Of a DNA stretch of 64,000 bases, positions 34,004 to 43,623 are shown in pieces; positions within the stretch are counted from its first letter, which is position 1; every line of letters begins with the position of its first letter. Below the pieces are notes generated by a model. It had not been told where the DNA came from. It did no database searches and saw nothing but the letters and a program-made list of their open reading frames with translations. Source of the stretch: Bacillota bacterium. Its GTDB lineage: Bacteria > Bacillota > Negativicutes > Sporomusales > Sporomusaceae. The position numbers and the translations under genes are program-made. The stretch spans positions 1-64,000 of the forward strand of contig JAEWGR010000129.1 of the NCBI GenBank assembly GCA_023388195.1. Reading direction: 5' to 3'.

Positions 34004-35986
34004 ATGTTTAAGCTGGCTAGCTGGGAAGAGTTCTGCAGTGAGCTGCAGCAGGATTTAAAGTTGTTTATTTTTATACTGGGAGTTTTTTGTTTGTTCCGGG
34101 TAGGCTTTATTGCCGTGATGCATTCATTTTTAAGTGAGAGTGTCACTGTGCGTGATATTGCCGCCGCTCTGTATTACGGCTTTAGGATCAGCCTCAAGAG
34201 TGCCGGTCTGATGGTGTTGCTGCCGCTTGTCTTTTGTACCGGCCTCAGGCTGATTGTTCGCTGGCGGAAGCTGGGGAAAATCCGTCTGTATCTGGGGCTT
34301 GCATATGTTACGATGCTCAGCTTTTTGTTTCAGGCCCGTATTCCCTATTACCAGGAATTCCGTATGGCCTTTAACCAACTGTTGTTTAACACGTTTAATG
34401 ACGATGTCACCGCGATCGTCCACACGGTAATCGAGCAATACAATTTGCCTGTCCGGATTTTGCTGGCTGTTATTACGGCAATTGTCCTGGGCAATTTACT
34501 CAGACGCTGGCTGGCCGCGAAAACCTATGCCTTTCCGCGGTTTGACAAGTGGTATCAGAATATTGTGCTGCGGGCGGCACTGCTTATTGTGATTTATCAG
34601 CTGGCGATTTTTGTCCGGTTTGGCGGCACGATGACATATGCTTACAATATTGACTGGGAGAATTCGGGGATTACGAAAGACCAGTTGCTCAATGAAGCGA
34701 TTCTCGATGATGTGCAGGCCCTATACCGAGCCTATACCCTGCATGAACGGGTCAGTTCCTCTACCGGTCTGGACATGGAACCGGGGCGGCTGGCCGATTA
34801 TGGCGGTTATCTGGCTGAACGTCCTGTACAATCAACCGACCTGGCCGATTTTCTCCGTAAAAAGGTCGTGGCCGGGAATAATAACCCGCCCCGGCAGGTG
34901 TTCCTGATTATTGGCGAAAGCTACGCCAACTGGCCGCTGCTGCCCCAATACAGTAATCTCAATATCGCCAACGGCCTGAAAAATATTATTGCGCAGGATG
35001 AAGCTGCGTATGTTAATGCCTTTTTGCCTAACGGTATGAGTACAATCTCCGGCGTAATGGGGGTTATAACCGGCTTGGCCGAGGCGAATCTGTACCTGAA
35101 TTATCTCCCCGAATCCTACCGGGAACCGTATGAAACGGCGCTGGCACCGCAAATGAAGCGGCTGGGATATGCAACCGATTTTTGGTATGCAGGGCCGGCC
35201 TCTTGGGAAAAAGTCAGGGATTTTACTCTGGCCCAGGGCTTTGACTCGTTCCACGGAATGGGGGATTTTGCGAGTAATGCCGGTAATGTCTGGGGTTGCG
35301 ACGATTATTTCCTGTACCAGGCGGTGCTTGGCCAGGTACGTACTGATCAACCGGGCTTGCATGTTATCCTTACTGTATCCAACCATTCCCCCTATACGGT
35401 TGACCTGGCCCGGGAAGGGTTTGACCCTGCTATTGTGGCAGCCGGCCTGCCGGCAAGCCTGAAAAATGACCAGGAACTGATCAAGAAGCTGGGGCATTTC
35501 TGGTATGCCGATAAAATGCTGGCCCGGTTTGTAAAAGAGGCCCGTGAACAATATCCTGACAGTTTGTTCGTTATTGTCGGTGACCATGCCGACAGGGTTA
35601 ATATTGACACAAACCCCTCGCTGTATGAGCGGTATGGCATTCCCTTTGTCGTCTACGGCAAAGGCATTACGAAAGAATCCCTGCCCGAGCAGGCGGCCGG
35701 CAGCCATATTAATGTTACGCCCACCCTCCTGGAACTTGTCGCCCCGGCTGGATTTGAGTATTACTCGGTGGGCCACAGCCTTACCAAAGGCAATCAATTT
35801 GGCATAAACTACGGTTTCTGGATAACTCCCGGTTATATCGGCAAGACCGACAGCGACAATGCCGAAGCCCATATGCTGAAGCTTGGTTTTGAGCCTCCTG
35901 ACCAGGAAACAATCCGCCAGGAGGTTGATTCAGCCCGGGCGATTTCCTGGTGGCGTATAAAATATGGCAAGCAATTAAAACTGTGA
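34004..35986 (+). CDS. LTA synthase family sulfatase-fold phosphoglycerol transferase
   Basis: 660 residues. Five or so membrane helices in the first 230 residues, then an extracytoplasmic alkaline-phosphatase-superfamily domain. Metal-site elements: FLIIGESYANW, the Ser/Thr nucleophile region PNGMSTISGV, VSNHSPY and VIVGDHADR. Relatives transfer phosphoglycerol from phosphatidylglycerol to envelope polymers. In a diderm host the acceptor could be a membrane glycan rather than lipoteichoic acid. No partner genes are adjacent. Confidence 0.88.
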   Translation: MFKLASWEEFCSELQQDLKLFIFILGVFCLFRVGFIAVMHSFLSESVTVRDIAAALYYGFRISLKSAGLMVLLPLVFCTGLRLIVRWRKLGKIRLYLGLAYVTMLSFLFQARIPYYQEFRMAFNQLLFNTFNDDVTAIVHTVIEQYNLPVRILLAVITAIVLGNLLRRWLAAKTYAFPRFDKWYQNIVLRAALLIVIYQLAIFVRFGGTMTYAYNIDWENSGITKDQLLNEAILDDVQALYRAYTLHERVSSSTGLDMEPGRLADYGGYLAERPVQSTDLADFLRKKVVAGNNNPPRQVFLIIGESYANWPLLPQYSNLNIANGLKNIIAQDEAAYVNAFLPNGMSTISGVMGVITGLAEANLYLNYLPESYREPYETALAPQMKRLGYATDFWYAGPASWEKVRDFTLAQGFDSFHGMGDFASNAGNVWGCDDYFLYQAVLGQVRTDQPGLHVILTVSNHSPYTVDLAREGFDPAIVAAGLPASLKNDQELIKKLGHFWYADKMLARFVKEAREQYPDSLFVIVGDHADRVNIDTNPSLYERYGIPFVVYGKGITKESLPEQAAGSHINVTPTLLELVAPAGFEYYSVGHSLTKGNQFGINYGFWITPGYIGKTDSDNAEAHMLKLGFEPPDQETIRQEVDSARAISWWRIKYGKQLKL

Positions 35987-35992
35987 CCAAAT

Positions 35993-36023
35993 AATAAATG
36001 AGCGCCGCCGGCGCTCATTTATT
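35993..36023. terminator. Bidirectional intrinsic terminator
   Basis: Arms AATAAATGAGCGCC and GGCGCTCATTTATT with a 3-nt loop, then TT on the plus side. It lies between the sulfatase gene and the convergent 36029-36433 gene. Confidence 0.85.
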
Positions 36024-36028
36024 TTAGT

Positions 36029-36433
36029 CTAATTGAATTTGCCGCCAAAGGAAAAGTAATACTTATCCTCAACATCAACATCCTTTTCATAAACACGCCG
36101 GTAGAAAGTCGTAATATGGCGCTGCGTGATATATTCCAGGCCCACATTGGCCTGCGATACATAGGCGTCATAACGGTTGCCGGTAATGGTGACATCAGAA
36201 AAAGCCAGTAAGCGAGGTGTGACCGGGTAGTTAAACTTGCGGCAGTAGCTGACTGTAAAGTCAGAATAATCATCGACGAAACTGAGGTGCAGTTTGGAGT
36301 AATTCGTATTGACCTCAGTATCCAGCGCATATTGAACATAGGTATTTACAATGCCTGTTGCGCTTGTCTCGGCTCCGGCAGTGGACAAGGGCAGTACAGT
36401 CAGGGTGATAAATGCGGCGACAACCAGAAACAT
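36029..36433 (-). CDS. Small exported protein, possible outer-membrane beta-strand protein
   Basis: 134 residues with a clear signal peptide (MFLVVAAFITLTVLPLSTAGA, cleavage near residue 21). The mature part has alternating polar and hydrophobic residues: SKLHLSFVDD, DFTVSYCRKF, YDAYVSQANVGLEY, KYYFSFGGKFN. This suggests about six beta strands and an outer-membrane-type last strand. GGAGGT is 9 nt before the ATG. No family is recognised. Confidence 0.65.
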   Translation of the reverse strand: MFLVVAAFITLTVLPLSTAGAETSATGIVNTYVQYALDTEVNTNYSKLHLSFVDDYSDFTVSYCRKFNYPVTPRLLAFSDVTITGNRYDAYVSQANVGLEYITQRHITTFYRRVYEKDVDVEDKYYFSFGGKFN

Positions 36434-36582
36434 GATATACCGACCTCCGAAGGCGTTATGTCGCCTTCTATTCGTCTTTCAGGCCGGGATATCCTGCACT
36501 AAGCAGTAAAATTGCAATAAGCAGCAGCGGGGCTGGCTCCGGCCCGGATGTTTGACTAGGGGCAGGAGCGGTAAAACGCTTA

Positions 36583-36612
36583 TTGGAAACTATCGGCTTG
36601 TTGTGATATACT
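36583..36612 (+). promoter_or_regulatory. Probable promoter of the cyclophilin gene
   Basis: TTGGAA (36583-36588) and TATACT (36607-36612) with an 18-nt spacer, 36 nt before the ATG. Confidence 0.55.
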
Positions 36613-36648
36613 AATATTTGGATAAAACAACAGAAAGAGAGTGAGTAT

Positions 36649-37263
36649 ATGAAAAAATATCTGGTAGCCTTTGCGGTGATGGTCATGTGTCTGTTTTTAC
36701 TGACTGCCGGGTGCGCCGGCAGCAATGGCGCTGCGCCTAATCAGACGGGGACAAGTCCCAAACCGGTACCGCCGGCAACCGAAACGGCCAGTGTCAAAAA
36801 CAGTGTGGCCCTCTTTGAAACATCAAAAGGTAGTTTCCGCATCGAACTGTTTGAAGATAAAGCGCCGCTTACAACTAAAAACTTTATTACTCTTGTCAAT
36901 AAAGGTTATTACAACGGGCTGATTTTCCACCGGGTTATTGAGAACTTTATGATCCAGGGCGGCGATCCAAAAGGCAATGGCACCGGCGGGCCCGGCTACA
37001 CCATCCCTGATGAATTTCACCGTGACCTCAAACATAATGAGGGGGTTATTTCCATGGCCAATGCCGGTCCAAATACCGGCGGATCCCAGTTTTTTATCAC
37101 CCTGAAAGCTACGCCGTGGCTTGATAACAAGCATGCCGTGTTTGGCAAGGTTGTAGAAGGGATGGATGTCGTCCAGGCAATCGGCAAAGTCAAAACCGGT
37201 GCTCAGGATAAGCCGGTGGAGGATGTTGTCATCAAAAAGATTACCATCGAGCCAGGCAAATAA
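36649..37263 (+). CDS. Cyclophilin-type peptidyl-prolyl isomerase, lipoprotein
   Basis: 204 residues. Lipoprotein signal (LFLLTAGC, acylated Cys near 24), a Pro/Thr-rich linker and a cyclophilin domain from about residue 50. Catalytic segments: FHRVIENFMIQGGDPKGNG (active-site Arg), GSQFFITLKATPWLD and HAVFGKVVEG. It would help folding of exported proteins at the cell surface or periplasm. It appears to be transcribed alone. Confidence 0.95.
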   Translation: MKKYLVAFAVMVMCLFLLTAGCAGSNGAAPNQTGTSPKPVPPATETASVKNSVALFETSKGSFRIELFEDKAPLTTKNFITLVNKGYYNGLIFHRVIENFMIQGGDPKGNGTGGPGYTIPDEFHRDLKHNEGVISMANAGPNTGGSQFFITLKATPWLDNKHAVFGKVVEGMDVVQAIGKVKTGAQDKPVEDVVIKKITIEPGK

Positions 37264-37337
37264 AATAGTACCGTGAGCCCGCTGGCAGGGGCTAAATTAT
37301 TACAGGCCATTTTGTGTGGCCGGGAGAGGGGAAACTG

Positions 37338-38114
37338 ATGGAACTGACAACAATTGAACAGGCTATAGCCGGATTTGTCCGCAGTACGGCGCTGAATGCG
37401 GCTGCCGAAATCGGGCTGGAGAGAATCTTTGACCAGCCGCTTGTTGGTGCAGCCAGTGCTGCCGATAGTTTATTTGAGAATTTCAAGGCCCCAGACATTG
37501 TCGGCCCCAATCATTTACTGCCCCGGGACTGGCTGACCGGCGCCGAGTCGGTTATAACCTATTTTCTCCCGTTTACCCAGGCTGTACGGGTGGCTAACAG
37601 GCACGGGGATCAGCCTGCCGTCGAATGGCTGTATGCCCGGATTGAAGGGGAGCTTGTCAATAATGCCGTACGCCGGTTTTTGGTGGAATGGTTTACAAAG
37701 GCCGGTTATCAGGCGGTGGCACCGGGGCTTGATACCCGGTTTGCAGTAGTCAGCCGCAAGAGCAACTGGTCGGAGCGGCATGTTGCTTTTGTCGCCGGGC
37801 TGGGCACGTTTAGCCTGAACCGGTCTTTTATTACCCGGGCCGGTGCCGCCGGCAGGCTGGGCAGTGTTATCGTTACCGCTCCTGTTCAGCCTACACCCCG
37901 CAGCTATCAAAGTCATGATGAATACTGCAGCAAATGCGGCGCCTGTATCCGGCGCTGCCCGCCGCAGGCCATTGATGACACCGGCAAAGATAATGATCTA
38001 TGTGCAGCGTTTCTTGATCGTACCGCCGAACGGTACAAACCGCGTTACGGCTGTGGCAAATGTCAGACCGCCGTGCCGTGTGAAGCATTCGCACCTGTCG
38101 GGCGGGCCAATTGA
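37338..38114 (+). CDS. QueG-like 4Fe-4S protein (epoxyqueuosine reductase-related)
   Basis: 258 residues from ATG 37338 (GAGAGGGG upstream). The N-terminal part resembles the cobalamin-binding domain of QueG (GPNHLLPRDWLTGAESVI, VAGLGTFSLNRSFIT). One clear ferredoxin motif CSKCGACIRRCPPQAI is followed by a second set with cysteines in DLCAAF and YGCGKCQTAVPCEAF. It is shorter than QueG (about 380) and lacks the C-terminal HEAT region, so it may be a relative of different function, such as a reductive activator. Confidence 0.75.
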   Translation: MELTTIEQAIAGFVRSTALNAAAEIGLERIFDQPLVGAASAADSLFENFKAPDIVGPNHLLPRDWLTGAESVITYFLPFTQAVRVANRHGDQPAVEWLYARIEGELVNNAVRRFLVEWFTKAGYQAVAPGLDTRFAVVSRKSNWSERHVAFVAGLGTFSLNRSFITRAGAAGRLGSVIVTAPVQPTPRSYQSHDEYCSKCGACIRRCPPQAIDDTGKDNDLCAAFLDRTAERYKPRYGCGKCQTAVPCEAFAPVGRAN

Positions 38115-38126
38115 AAAGTGGCGTAC

Positions 38127-38160
38127 AAAAACCTCTTACGGTTAGCGTAAGAGGTTTTTT
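38127..38160 (+). terminator. Intrinsic terminator after the QueG-like gene
   Basis: Stem AAAACCTCTTACG / CGTAAGAGGTTTT with loop GTTAG and a T run of six. Confidence 0.93.
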
Positions 38161-38193
38161 GCATGATCAGAAAGTATATCGGTTTCTAATCAT

Positions 38194-38280
38194 AAGTAAG
38201 AACGCCTATACTCTAAAGGATACAGGCGGCTTCTGCAGGCGTCCTGAGGGACTTGGCACAAGCCAAGTCTTTCTTAACTT
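38194..38280 (+). repeat. Dispersed structured repeat, copy B
   Basis: Outer stem AAGTAAGAA / TTCTTAACTT (one extra A). Core CAGGCGGCTTCTGCAGGC at 38223-38240, then the perfect hairpin GACTTGGC-ACAA-GCCAAGTC at 38250-38269. It lies between two convergent genes, so it is not simply a leader. Confidence 0.8.
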
Positions 38281-38290
38281 CATCGGCGTT

Positions 38291-39046
38291 CTATAAAAAA
38301 TATTTGGCAGCCTGCTTATCGGCCAGCACCAGCAATTCACCGGCCGGCCGGACAAGGCTGGCAGGCATGATTCCGGTTTGGCTCTGGCCGGTGACAAGGT
38401 CATATAATACGGCGGCCTTACTTTCGCCTGTTACTAAGAACAGGACCCGGGCGGCAGCGTTAAGTACCGGCAGGGTCAGGGTCAGACGGTAGCCGGCCTG
38501 CGGGCCGGCATAGCTGGCTGTAACCAGAGTGCGATTTTCGGCAACGGCAGATGAGCCGGGAAACAGGGAAGCGGTATGGCCATCGTGGCCAAGCCCCAGC
38601 AGAATCAGATCAAAAGCAGGTATGCCGCTGGTGCCGAGGCCAAAAAACCGGGCCAGCTGTTGTTCATAGGCGGCCGCGGCGGCTGCGGGCGGTTCATTGC
38701 CTGTAACCATGGGAAAAATGTTGCGCCCGGGCACTGGTATTTTACTGAGCAGGGTGTCGTGGGCCAGGCGGTAGTTGCTGTCGGCATGATCCGGGGGGAC
38801 ACAACGTTCATCACCCCAGAAAATAAATACATTTTCCCAGTCAATAAGCAGCCCGTGTTTGTCGTCTGCCAGCAAGGCATATAAGCCGCGCGGGGTCGAA
38901 CCACCGGCCAGGGCGGTTGTAAAACGCCCCCTGGCCGCAATGGCCTGGGCGGCCACCCCGGCAAACAGGGCGGCGGCTTTTTGCCAGACGGCCTGCGGGG
39001 TGTCAGATATTAAGAACTGGTGTTCCGGCCATCCTCGAATCTCCAC
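38291..39046 (-). CDS. pgl: 6-phosphogluconolactonase
   Basis: 251 residues from a GTG at 39046, with GGGAGGG upstream. Family motifs: ALAGGSTPRGLYALLAD, FWGDERCVPPDHADSNYR and LLGLGHDGHTASLFPG (catalytic His). It hydrolyses 6-phosphogluconolactone, the second step of the oxidative pentose phosphate pathway. The start lies 37 nt inside the end of opcA, so it is the third gene of the zwf-opcA-pgl operon. Confidence 0.96.
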   Translation of the reverse strand: MEIRGWPEHQFLISDTPQAVWQKAAALFAGVAAQAIAARGRFTTALAGGSTPRGLYALLADDKHGLLIDWENVFIFWGDERCVPPDHADSNYRLAHDTLLSKIPVPGRNIFPMVTGNEPPAAAAAAYEQQLARFFGLGTSGIPAFDLILLGLGHDGHTASLFPGSSAVAENRTLVTASYAGPQAGYRLTLTLPVLNAAARVLFLVTGESKAAVLYDLVTGQSQTGIMPASLVRPAGELLVLADKQAAKYFL

Positions 39047-40176
39047 AGGTTTAGATTCCCTCCCAGATATTCCAGTGTTTGCTGATAGATGTGATCCCCC
39101 AGGCCGGGGCGCATTGCCTCGGTGATCAGGTCGGTTTCATTGCCTGTTTCCAGACAGGTTATTTTCTCCGGCGGCGAGTTTGCCGGGAGTGTAATCAGGG
39201 TCCGGAGATGCCGGTTATCCTGGCAGAGGGTGATACTGAACCGGGCAGGCCGGTTACCGCCGGCCGTTAGGCAAATCTGCTTGATGCCGGCATCAAGGTG
39301 GCTGACAGCCGGAAACATCCGGAAATGACACATGATAGAATGGCCGCTGCTGCTTGCCATAGCCACGCGGTACACAGCCGCCGGCTGTTCTTCGGTAATA
39401 CCTGAACGCAGGCTCCAGCCCAGACGGCTGGCCAGCCAACTGAATAATAACAGTACCTGACTGTTATTGAGCAAATGATGACGGGATAGTTGATGGCTGT
39501 AGACAATCTCCAGATGTTCGGCAGCAGCCAGAAAAGGCTGGTAAGCCGCCAGGTCATACAGGCTGGCCAGCGCTATCCGCCACGGGGTCAGCCGGGACCA
39601 GTTAATATCCCGGACCCCTTGTGGCTGCCGGGTTTGCAGCAATTCTAAAATCTTTGTAAAACCGCTGTGCGGGTTTTTAATTGTTATGGAATCCAAAATC
39701 ACCTGACTGGCCAGGGACGAAAACTCCTGAAACAGGGGTTCCCCCGGCTGGAAGGGATAACGCCACCAGAGAATGACAGGCAGGTCAGAGGGCAGCAGCA
39801 TTTTGGCCAATTGCGACAGGCTGCTGCTGTTCTCCGGGCTACGGGGGATAACAATATGTTCATAACAGGTCTCGTCAGAACAGGCCAGGGTTAAGGCACA
39901 CTGGTAACCGTCTGCTTCCCGGCTGCTGATCTGATCCGGTCGTAAGACAACAGTAACAAACCGGCCGGGATGGTGTCTGGACAGGGACCCAATGGCCTGG
40001 GTGACAGCCGCCGCCCCCTGGCTGTCGGCAACAACGGCAATTAAACTGGCGGCATTTTTTTTTACTAAAGGAATCCCGGTGTTCCTGGCCTGGGCCAGAT
40101 TAGTCCATAGTCGCCGCAGTTCCTGTTCAATCCGGGCCGGTTCCGGGTCTGCTGTAGTATAAACAGGGGTGTGCAT
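39010..40176 (-). CDS. opcA: Glucose-6-phosphate dehydrogenase assembly protein OpcA-like
   Basis: 388 residues from ATG 40176, which has AGGAGG 7 nt upstream (ATG 40194 precedes that site). Matches OpcA in length, position after zwf and segments such as LPVILWWRYPFQPGEPLF and DINWSRLTPWRIALASLYD. OpcA is a redox-sensitive activator of glucose-6-phosphate dehydrogenase in cyanobacteria and actinobacteria. The gene follows zwf by 24 nt. Confidence 0.88.
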   Translation of the reverse strand: MHTPVYTTADPEPARIEQELRRLWTNLAQARNTGIPLVKKNAASLIAVVADSQGAAAVTQAIGSLSRHHPGRFVTVVLRPDQISSREADGYQCALTLACSDETCYEHIVIPRSPENSSSLSQLAKMLLPSDLPVILWWRYPFQPGEPLFQEFSSLASQVILDSITIKNPHSGFTKILELLQTRQPQGVRDINWSRLTPWRIALASLYDLAAYQPFLAAAEHLEIVYSHQLSRHHLLNNSQVLLLFSWLASRLGWSLRSGITEEQPAAVYRVAMASSSGHSIMCHFRMFPAVSHLDAGIKQICLTAGGNRPARFSITLCQDNRHLRTLITLPANSPPEKITCLETGNETDLITEAMRPGLGDHIYQQTLEYLGGNLNLWRFEDGRNTSS

Positions 40177-40200
40177 TTTGTTCGCCTCCTGCATCAGTAG

Positions 40201-41736
40201 TTACGGTTGACGCCAGTGCCGCCGGTCATGGGCAAGCAGCTGATCTGCCGCGTCCGGTCCCCAACTGCCGGGCTCATACTGGGGCAGGGCCGGCGGGGAC
40301 TGCTGCCAGGCTTCGAGGACCGGTGTCAGCAGCTCCCAGGTTTTTTCCACCATATCGCCACGGGCGTAGAGGGAGGCATCGCCCAGCATAGCATCCAAAA
40401 GCAGGCGGGCATAAGCTTCCGGCGATTTTTGCGCAAAGGTTTCGGCATAGCGGAAGGCCATGTTGACAGGCCTGATAGTGAGGGCCTGGCCGGGAATTTT
40501 GCCGTTGAAGCTGAGGGCGATGCCTTCATCGGGCTGAATTTGCAGTACCAGGGTATTGGCGCCAACCGCACCGCCGTCTGTTGCGGCAAAGAGGCGGTGT
40601 GGAGCTGTTTTGAACTGAATGGCAATTTCAGTTACCTGCTTACGCAGGCGTTTGCCTGAACGCAAGTAAAAAGGTACGTTAGCCCAGCGCCAATTGTCTA
40701 TGAACAGTTTGAGGGCGGCATAAGTCTCTGTAGTGGAACCGGGGTTGATGTTTTTTTCCTGCAGATACCCCTTGTGCTGGGCGGCGCCAGGGCCACCGGG
40801 GCCGTACTGGCCGCGGACCGCACAGCCGTCGACCTCAGCGGGGAGAATGGGCCGTATGGCCTGCAGCACTTTGATCTTTTCATCCCGTATAGCGTCGGTG
40901 TCAAGCGATACCGGCGGCTCCATGGCGACTAACGCCAGCAGCTGCATGACATGGTTTTGAATCATATCCCGGAAAGCACCGGACTGCTCATAATATTCGC
41001 CGCGGCTTTCCACACCGATACTTTCGGCGGCCGTGATCTGTACATGGTCAATATAGTGCCGGTTCCACAACGGCTCGAAAATACCGTTGGCAAACCGGAA
41101 TACCATGATGTTCTGCACCGTCTCCTTACCCAGGTAGTGATCAATACGGTATACCTGATCCTCGGTAAAAACCTGGAGAACCTCGCGGTTGAGCTGCCTG
41201 GCGCTGGCAAGATCCAGACCAAAGGGTTTTTCAATGACAATTCTTGTCCAGCCGCCGGTGGGGGCTGTAGCCAGGCCAACCTCATGCAAGCGCCGGATAA
41301 CAGGGATAAACATGCCGGGCGGGGTGGCAATGAAGAACAGACGGTTGCCCTGTGTCCCGCGCCTGTGATCAATTTCAGCCAGCAGCCTGGCCAATTGCTC
41401 ATAACTGGGTGGTGTCTCCGTGTCTGTTGTATTATAGAAAAGGCCATCAGCAAAGTTTTGCCACAGAATATCCTGTACCGGTCCGGCATCGGTATACCGG
41501 CTGATGGCCTCCCGCATGGTTTGCCGGAATTCAGCATGACTCAGTGGGGTCCGGGCGGCCCCCACTACCGAAAACCCGGCGGCCAGCAGGTTTTTGGCGG
41601 CCAGACTGTAGAGGGCCGGTATCAGCTTGCGTTTCGTCAAATCGCCGGAGGCGCCGAAGATTACAATTGTGCAGGGCTCGGCTGAACGTCTGCGTCCCAG
41701 CCCTTCGTTAAGCGGGTTATAAAAGCCAGATTCCAT
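40201..41736 (-). CDS. zwf: Glucose-6-phosphate 1-dehydrogenase
   Basis: 511 residues. NADP-binding GASGDLTKRKLIPALYSLA near residue 29, substrate-binding and catalytic RIDHYLGKETVQN (the conserved His/Lys pair) and FRFANGIFEPLWNR. It oxidises glucose 6-phosphate to the lactone with NADP+ and starts the pathway. GGAAAGG precedes the ATG. It is divergent from gnd across 177 nt. Confidence 0.97.
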   Translation of the reverse strand: MESGFYNPLNEGLGRRRSAEPCTIVIFGASGDLTKRKLIPALYSLAAKNLLAAGFSVVGAARTPLSHAEFRQTMREAISRYTDAGPVQDILWQNFADGLFYNTTDTETPPSYEQLARLLAEIDHRRGTQGNRLFFIATPPGMFIPVIRRLHEVGLATAPTGGWTRIVIEKPFGLDLASARQLNREVLQVFTEDQVYRIDHYLGKETVQNIMVFRFANGIFEPLWNRHYIDHVQITAAESIGVESRGEYYEQSGAFRDMIQNHVMQLLALVAMEPPVSLDTDAIRDEKIKVLQAIRPILPAEVDGCAVRGQYGPGGPGAAQHKGYLQEKNINPGSTTETYAALKLFIDNWRWANVPFYLRSGKRLRKQVTEIAIQFKTAPHRLFAATDGGAVGANTLVLQIQPDEGIALSFNGKIPGQALTIRPVNMAFRYAETFAQKSPEAYARLLLDAMLGDASLYARGDMVEKTWELLTPVLEAWQQSPPALPQYEPGSWGPDAADQLLAHDRRHWRQP

Positions 41737-41913
41737 CTATTTCAACCTTTCCGCCTAAGTAGAATTTTACAGCTGCAAGCGGCTTGTCAGCATGTTGTGC
41801 CGCCGTCTGCCGCCTTCTTTGACCTTTGTGGATAGTATGGCCGGATTGACAGCGGCTAAAACCGCAGGAACCACACATAATATATATATATTCTAAAGAC
41901 AGCAGGAGGAAAT

Positions 41914-43329
41914 ATGCCAAGCATTCAGTATGATATCGGTCTCATTGGACTGGCGGTGATGGGGCAGAATCTGGCCCTGAACATAGCCGGCAAAGGGTTT
42001 GCCATTGCTGTTTATAACCGGACTGTTGATAAAGCAGCTCAGTTTGTGCAGCAACAGGGGGCGGGGTTGCCGCTGTCCGGGGCCGCTTCGGTCGCTGAAC
42101 TTGCCGGTATGCTGGCCAGGCCTCGCAAAGTCCTGCTGATGGTCAAAGCCGGTGAACCGGTGGATGATATGCTCCAGGCTCTGCAGCCCCATCTTGAACC
42201 GGGGGATATAGTTATTGACGGCGGTAATTCTCATTTTGAGGATACCCGCCGCCGCTGCCGGCAGTGCCGGGAGAGAAAGCTTCATTTTGTCGGCCTCGGT
42301 GTTTCCGGCGGCGAGGAAGGGGCACTTACCGGACCCAGCCTGATGCCTGGTGGTGACCTAAGTGTTTATCAGCAGCTGGAACCTATTCTGACCGCCATCG
42401 CCGCCAAAGTGCCGGGCGGGGTGTGTTGCCAGTATGTCGGGCCTGACGGAGCTGGTCATTATGTAAAGATGGTACATAATGGTATTGAATATGGGGATAT
42501 GCAGCTGATCAGTGAGGCCTACCACCTCCTGCGTGATGGGCTGGGGCTTAAGGCTGACGACCTGCAGCAGGTTTTTGCCGGCTGGAACGAGGGGGTGCTG
42601 GAATCCTTTCTGATTGAGATTACCGCCGCTATTCTCGCCCGGCGCGACCCTGAAACCGGCAGGCCGGTTGTCGATGTGATTTTGGATCAGGCCGGACAAA
42701 AAGGAACAGGCAAATGGACAAGCCAAAGTGCCCTGGAGCTTGGCGTGCCCACCCCGACCATTACCCAGGCTGTTTTTGCCAGGTATATGTCTGCCTATAA
42801 ACAGCAGCGCCTGGTGGCAGCCGGTATCCTGACAGCGCCTGACAGCCGCTATAACGGGAATAAGGGTGAGTTTATTAAAGCCATCCACGATGCACTGTAT
42901 GCCTCTAAAATATGCTCGTATGCCCAGGGGTTTGATCTGTTGGCGGCTGCAGGCAAAGCCTATCACTGGGAATTGAATTACGGTGATATTGCCCTGCTGT
43001 GGCGGGGCGGCTGCATTATCCGGGCCCGGTTTCTGGCCAAGATCGAAGAGTCGTTCCGTCATAACCGCAGCCTGCCTAATCTTATGGTGGCTCCTTTTTT
43101 TCGCCAGGCGCTTATTGCCGCTCAGGCTAACTGGCGGTTTGCTGTCAGGGCAGGCAAGGAGTTAGGCATACCAACACCGGCTTTCAGCGCATCCCTTGAT
43201 TATTATGACAGCTACCGCACCGCCCTGCTGCCGGCCAACCTGCTGCAGGCCCAGCGCGATTATTTTGGCGCCCATACCTATGAACGGCTCGATAAGCCGG
43301 GGGTATTTCACTATGACTGGTATACATGA
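41914..43329 (+). CDS. gnd: 6-phosphogluconate dehydrogenase, decarboxylating
   Basis: 471 residues, normal for the NADP enzyme. N-terminal GLAVMGQNLALNIAGKGF, then VGLGVSGGEEGALTGPSLMPGG, catalytic Lys in YVKMVHNGIEYGDMQ, and C-terminal FGAHTYERLDKPG. It forms ribulose 5-phosphate, CO2 and NADPH. CAGGAGGA precedes the ATG. Together with zwf, opcA and pgl it completes the oxidative branch. Confidence 0.97.
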   Translation: MPSIQYDIGLIGLAVMGQNLALNIAGKGFAIAVYNRTVDKAAQFVQQQGAGLPLSGAASVAELAGMLARPRKVLLMVKAGEPVDDMLQALQPHLEPGDIVIDGGNSHFEDTRRRCRQCRERKLHFVGLGVSGGEEGALTGPSLMPGGDLSVYQQLEPILTAIAAKVPGGVCCQYVGPDGAGHYVKMVHNGIEYGDMQLISEAYHLLRDGLGLKADDLQQVFAGWNEGVLESFLIEITAAILARRDPETGRPVVDVILDQAGQKGTGKWTSQSALELGVPTPTITQAVFARYMSAYKQQRLVAAGILTAPDSRYNGNKGEFIKAIHDALYASKICSYAQGFDLLAAAGKAYHWELNYGDIALLWRGGCIIRARFLAKIEESFRHNRSLPNLMVAPFFRQALIAAQANWRFAVRAGKELGIPTPAFSASLDYYDSYRTALLPANLLQAQRDYFGAHTYERLDKPGVFHYDWYT

Positions 43330-43623
43330 TTGTCGGGCGGGGACCGCAGCAACCAGCAGCCCTGTTGCTGCCGGCTTTCCTGCCAAGGCAAAGGACAGGC
43401 CTGAACTACCGCCAACCAGTCAGGAAAGAGGATATGACAGTCTTTTTAACCTCTCAGCGACAACCGCCCCTGTTACAACAGGGGCGGTTGTTGTTATGCC
43501 GGTGCTGCGGGTAAATTGGCCTTTGTATTTATATAAAGAACAAAATAGTGAGAAATAAGCCGTAAATCCAAGAAATGCACTACAAACAGCAGGTCTTTTG
43601 ACCAAAATGGCACTTTTTATCGC
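43330..43623. other. Gap after gnd: terminator only
   Basis: Apart from the hairpin at 43460-43491 I see no gene with a ribosome site here. Open frames in the region look like chance. Confidence 0.6.
43460..43491 (+). terminator. Terminator of gnd
   Basis: Arms ACAACCGCCCCTGTT and AACAGGGGCGGTTGT, perfect 15 bp with a 2-nt loop, followed by TGTTAT. It is 130 nt after the stop codon. Confidence 0.75.

Noticed and set aside
36468..36725. Reverse-strand frame ending in a hydrophobic peptide (PLLLIAILLLSAGYPG) just upstream of the exported protein gene
   Set aside because: The end looks like a small membrane peptide, but no start codon with a ribosome site is near it and the frame runs into the cyclophilin gene on the other strand.
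38576..38964. Open frames on both strands inside pgl and elsewhere in GC-rich genes
   Set aside because: They are out-of-frame shadows of well-supported enzymes.
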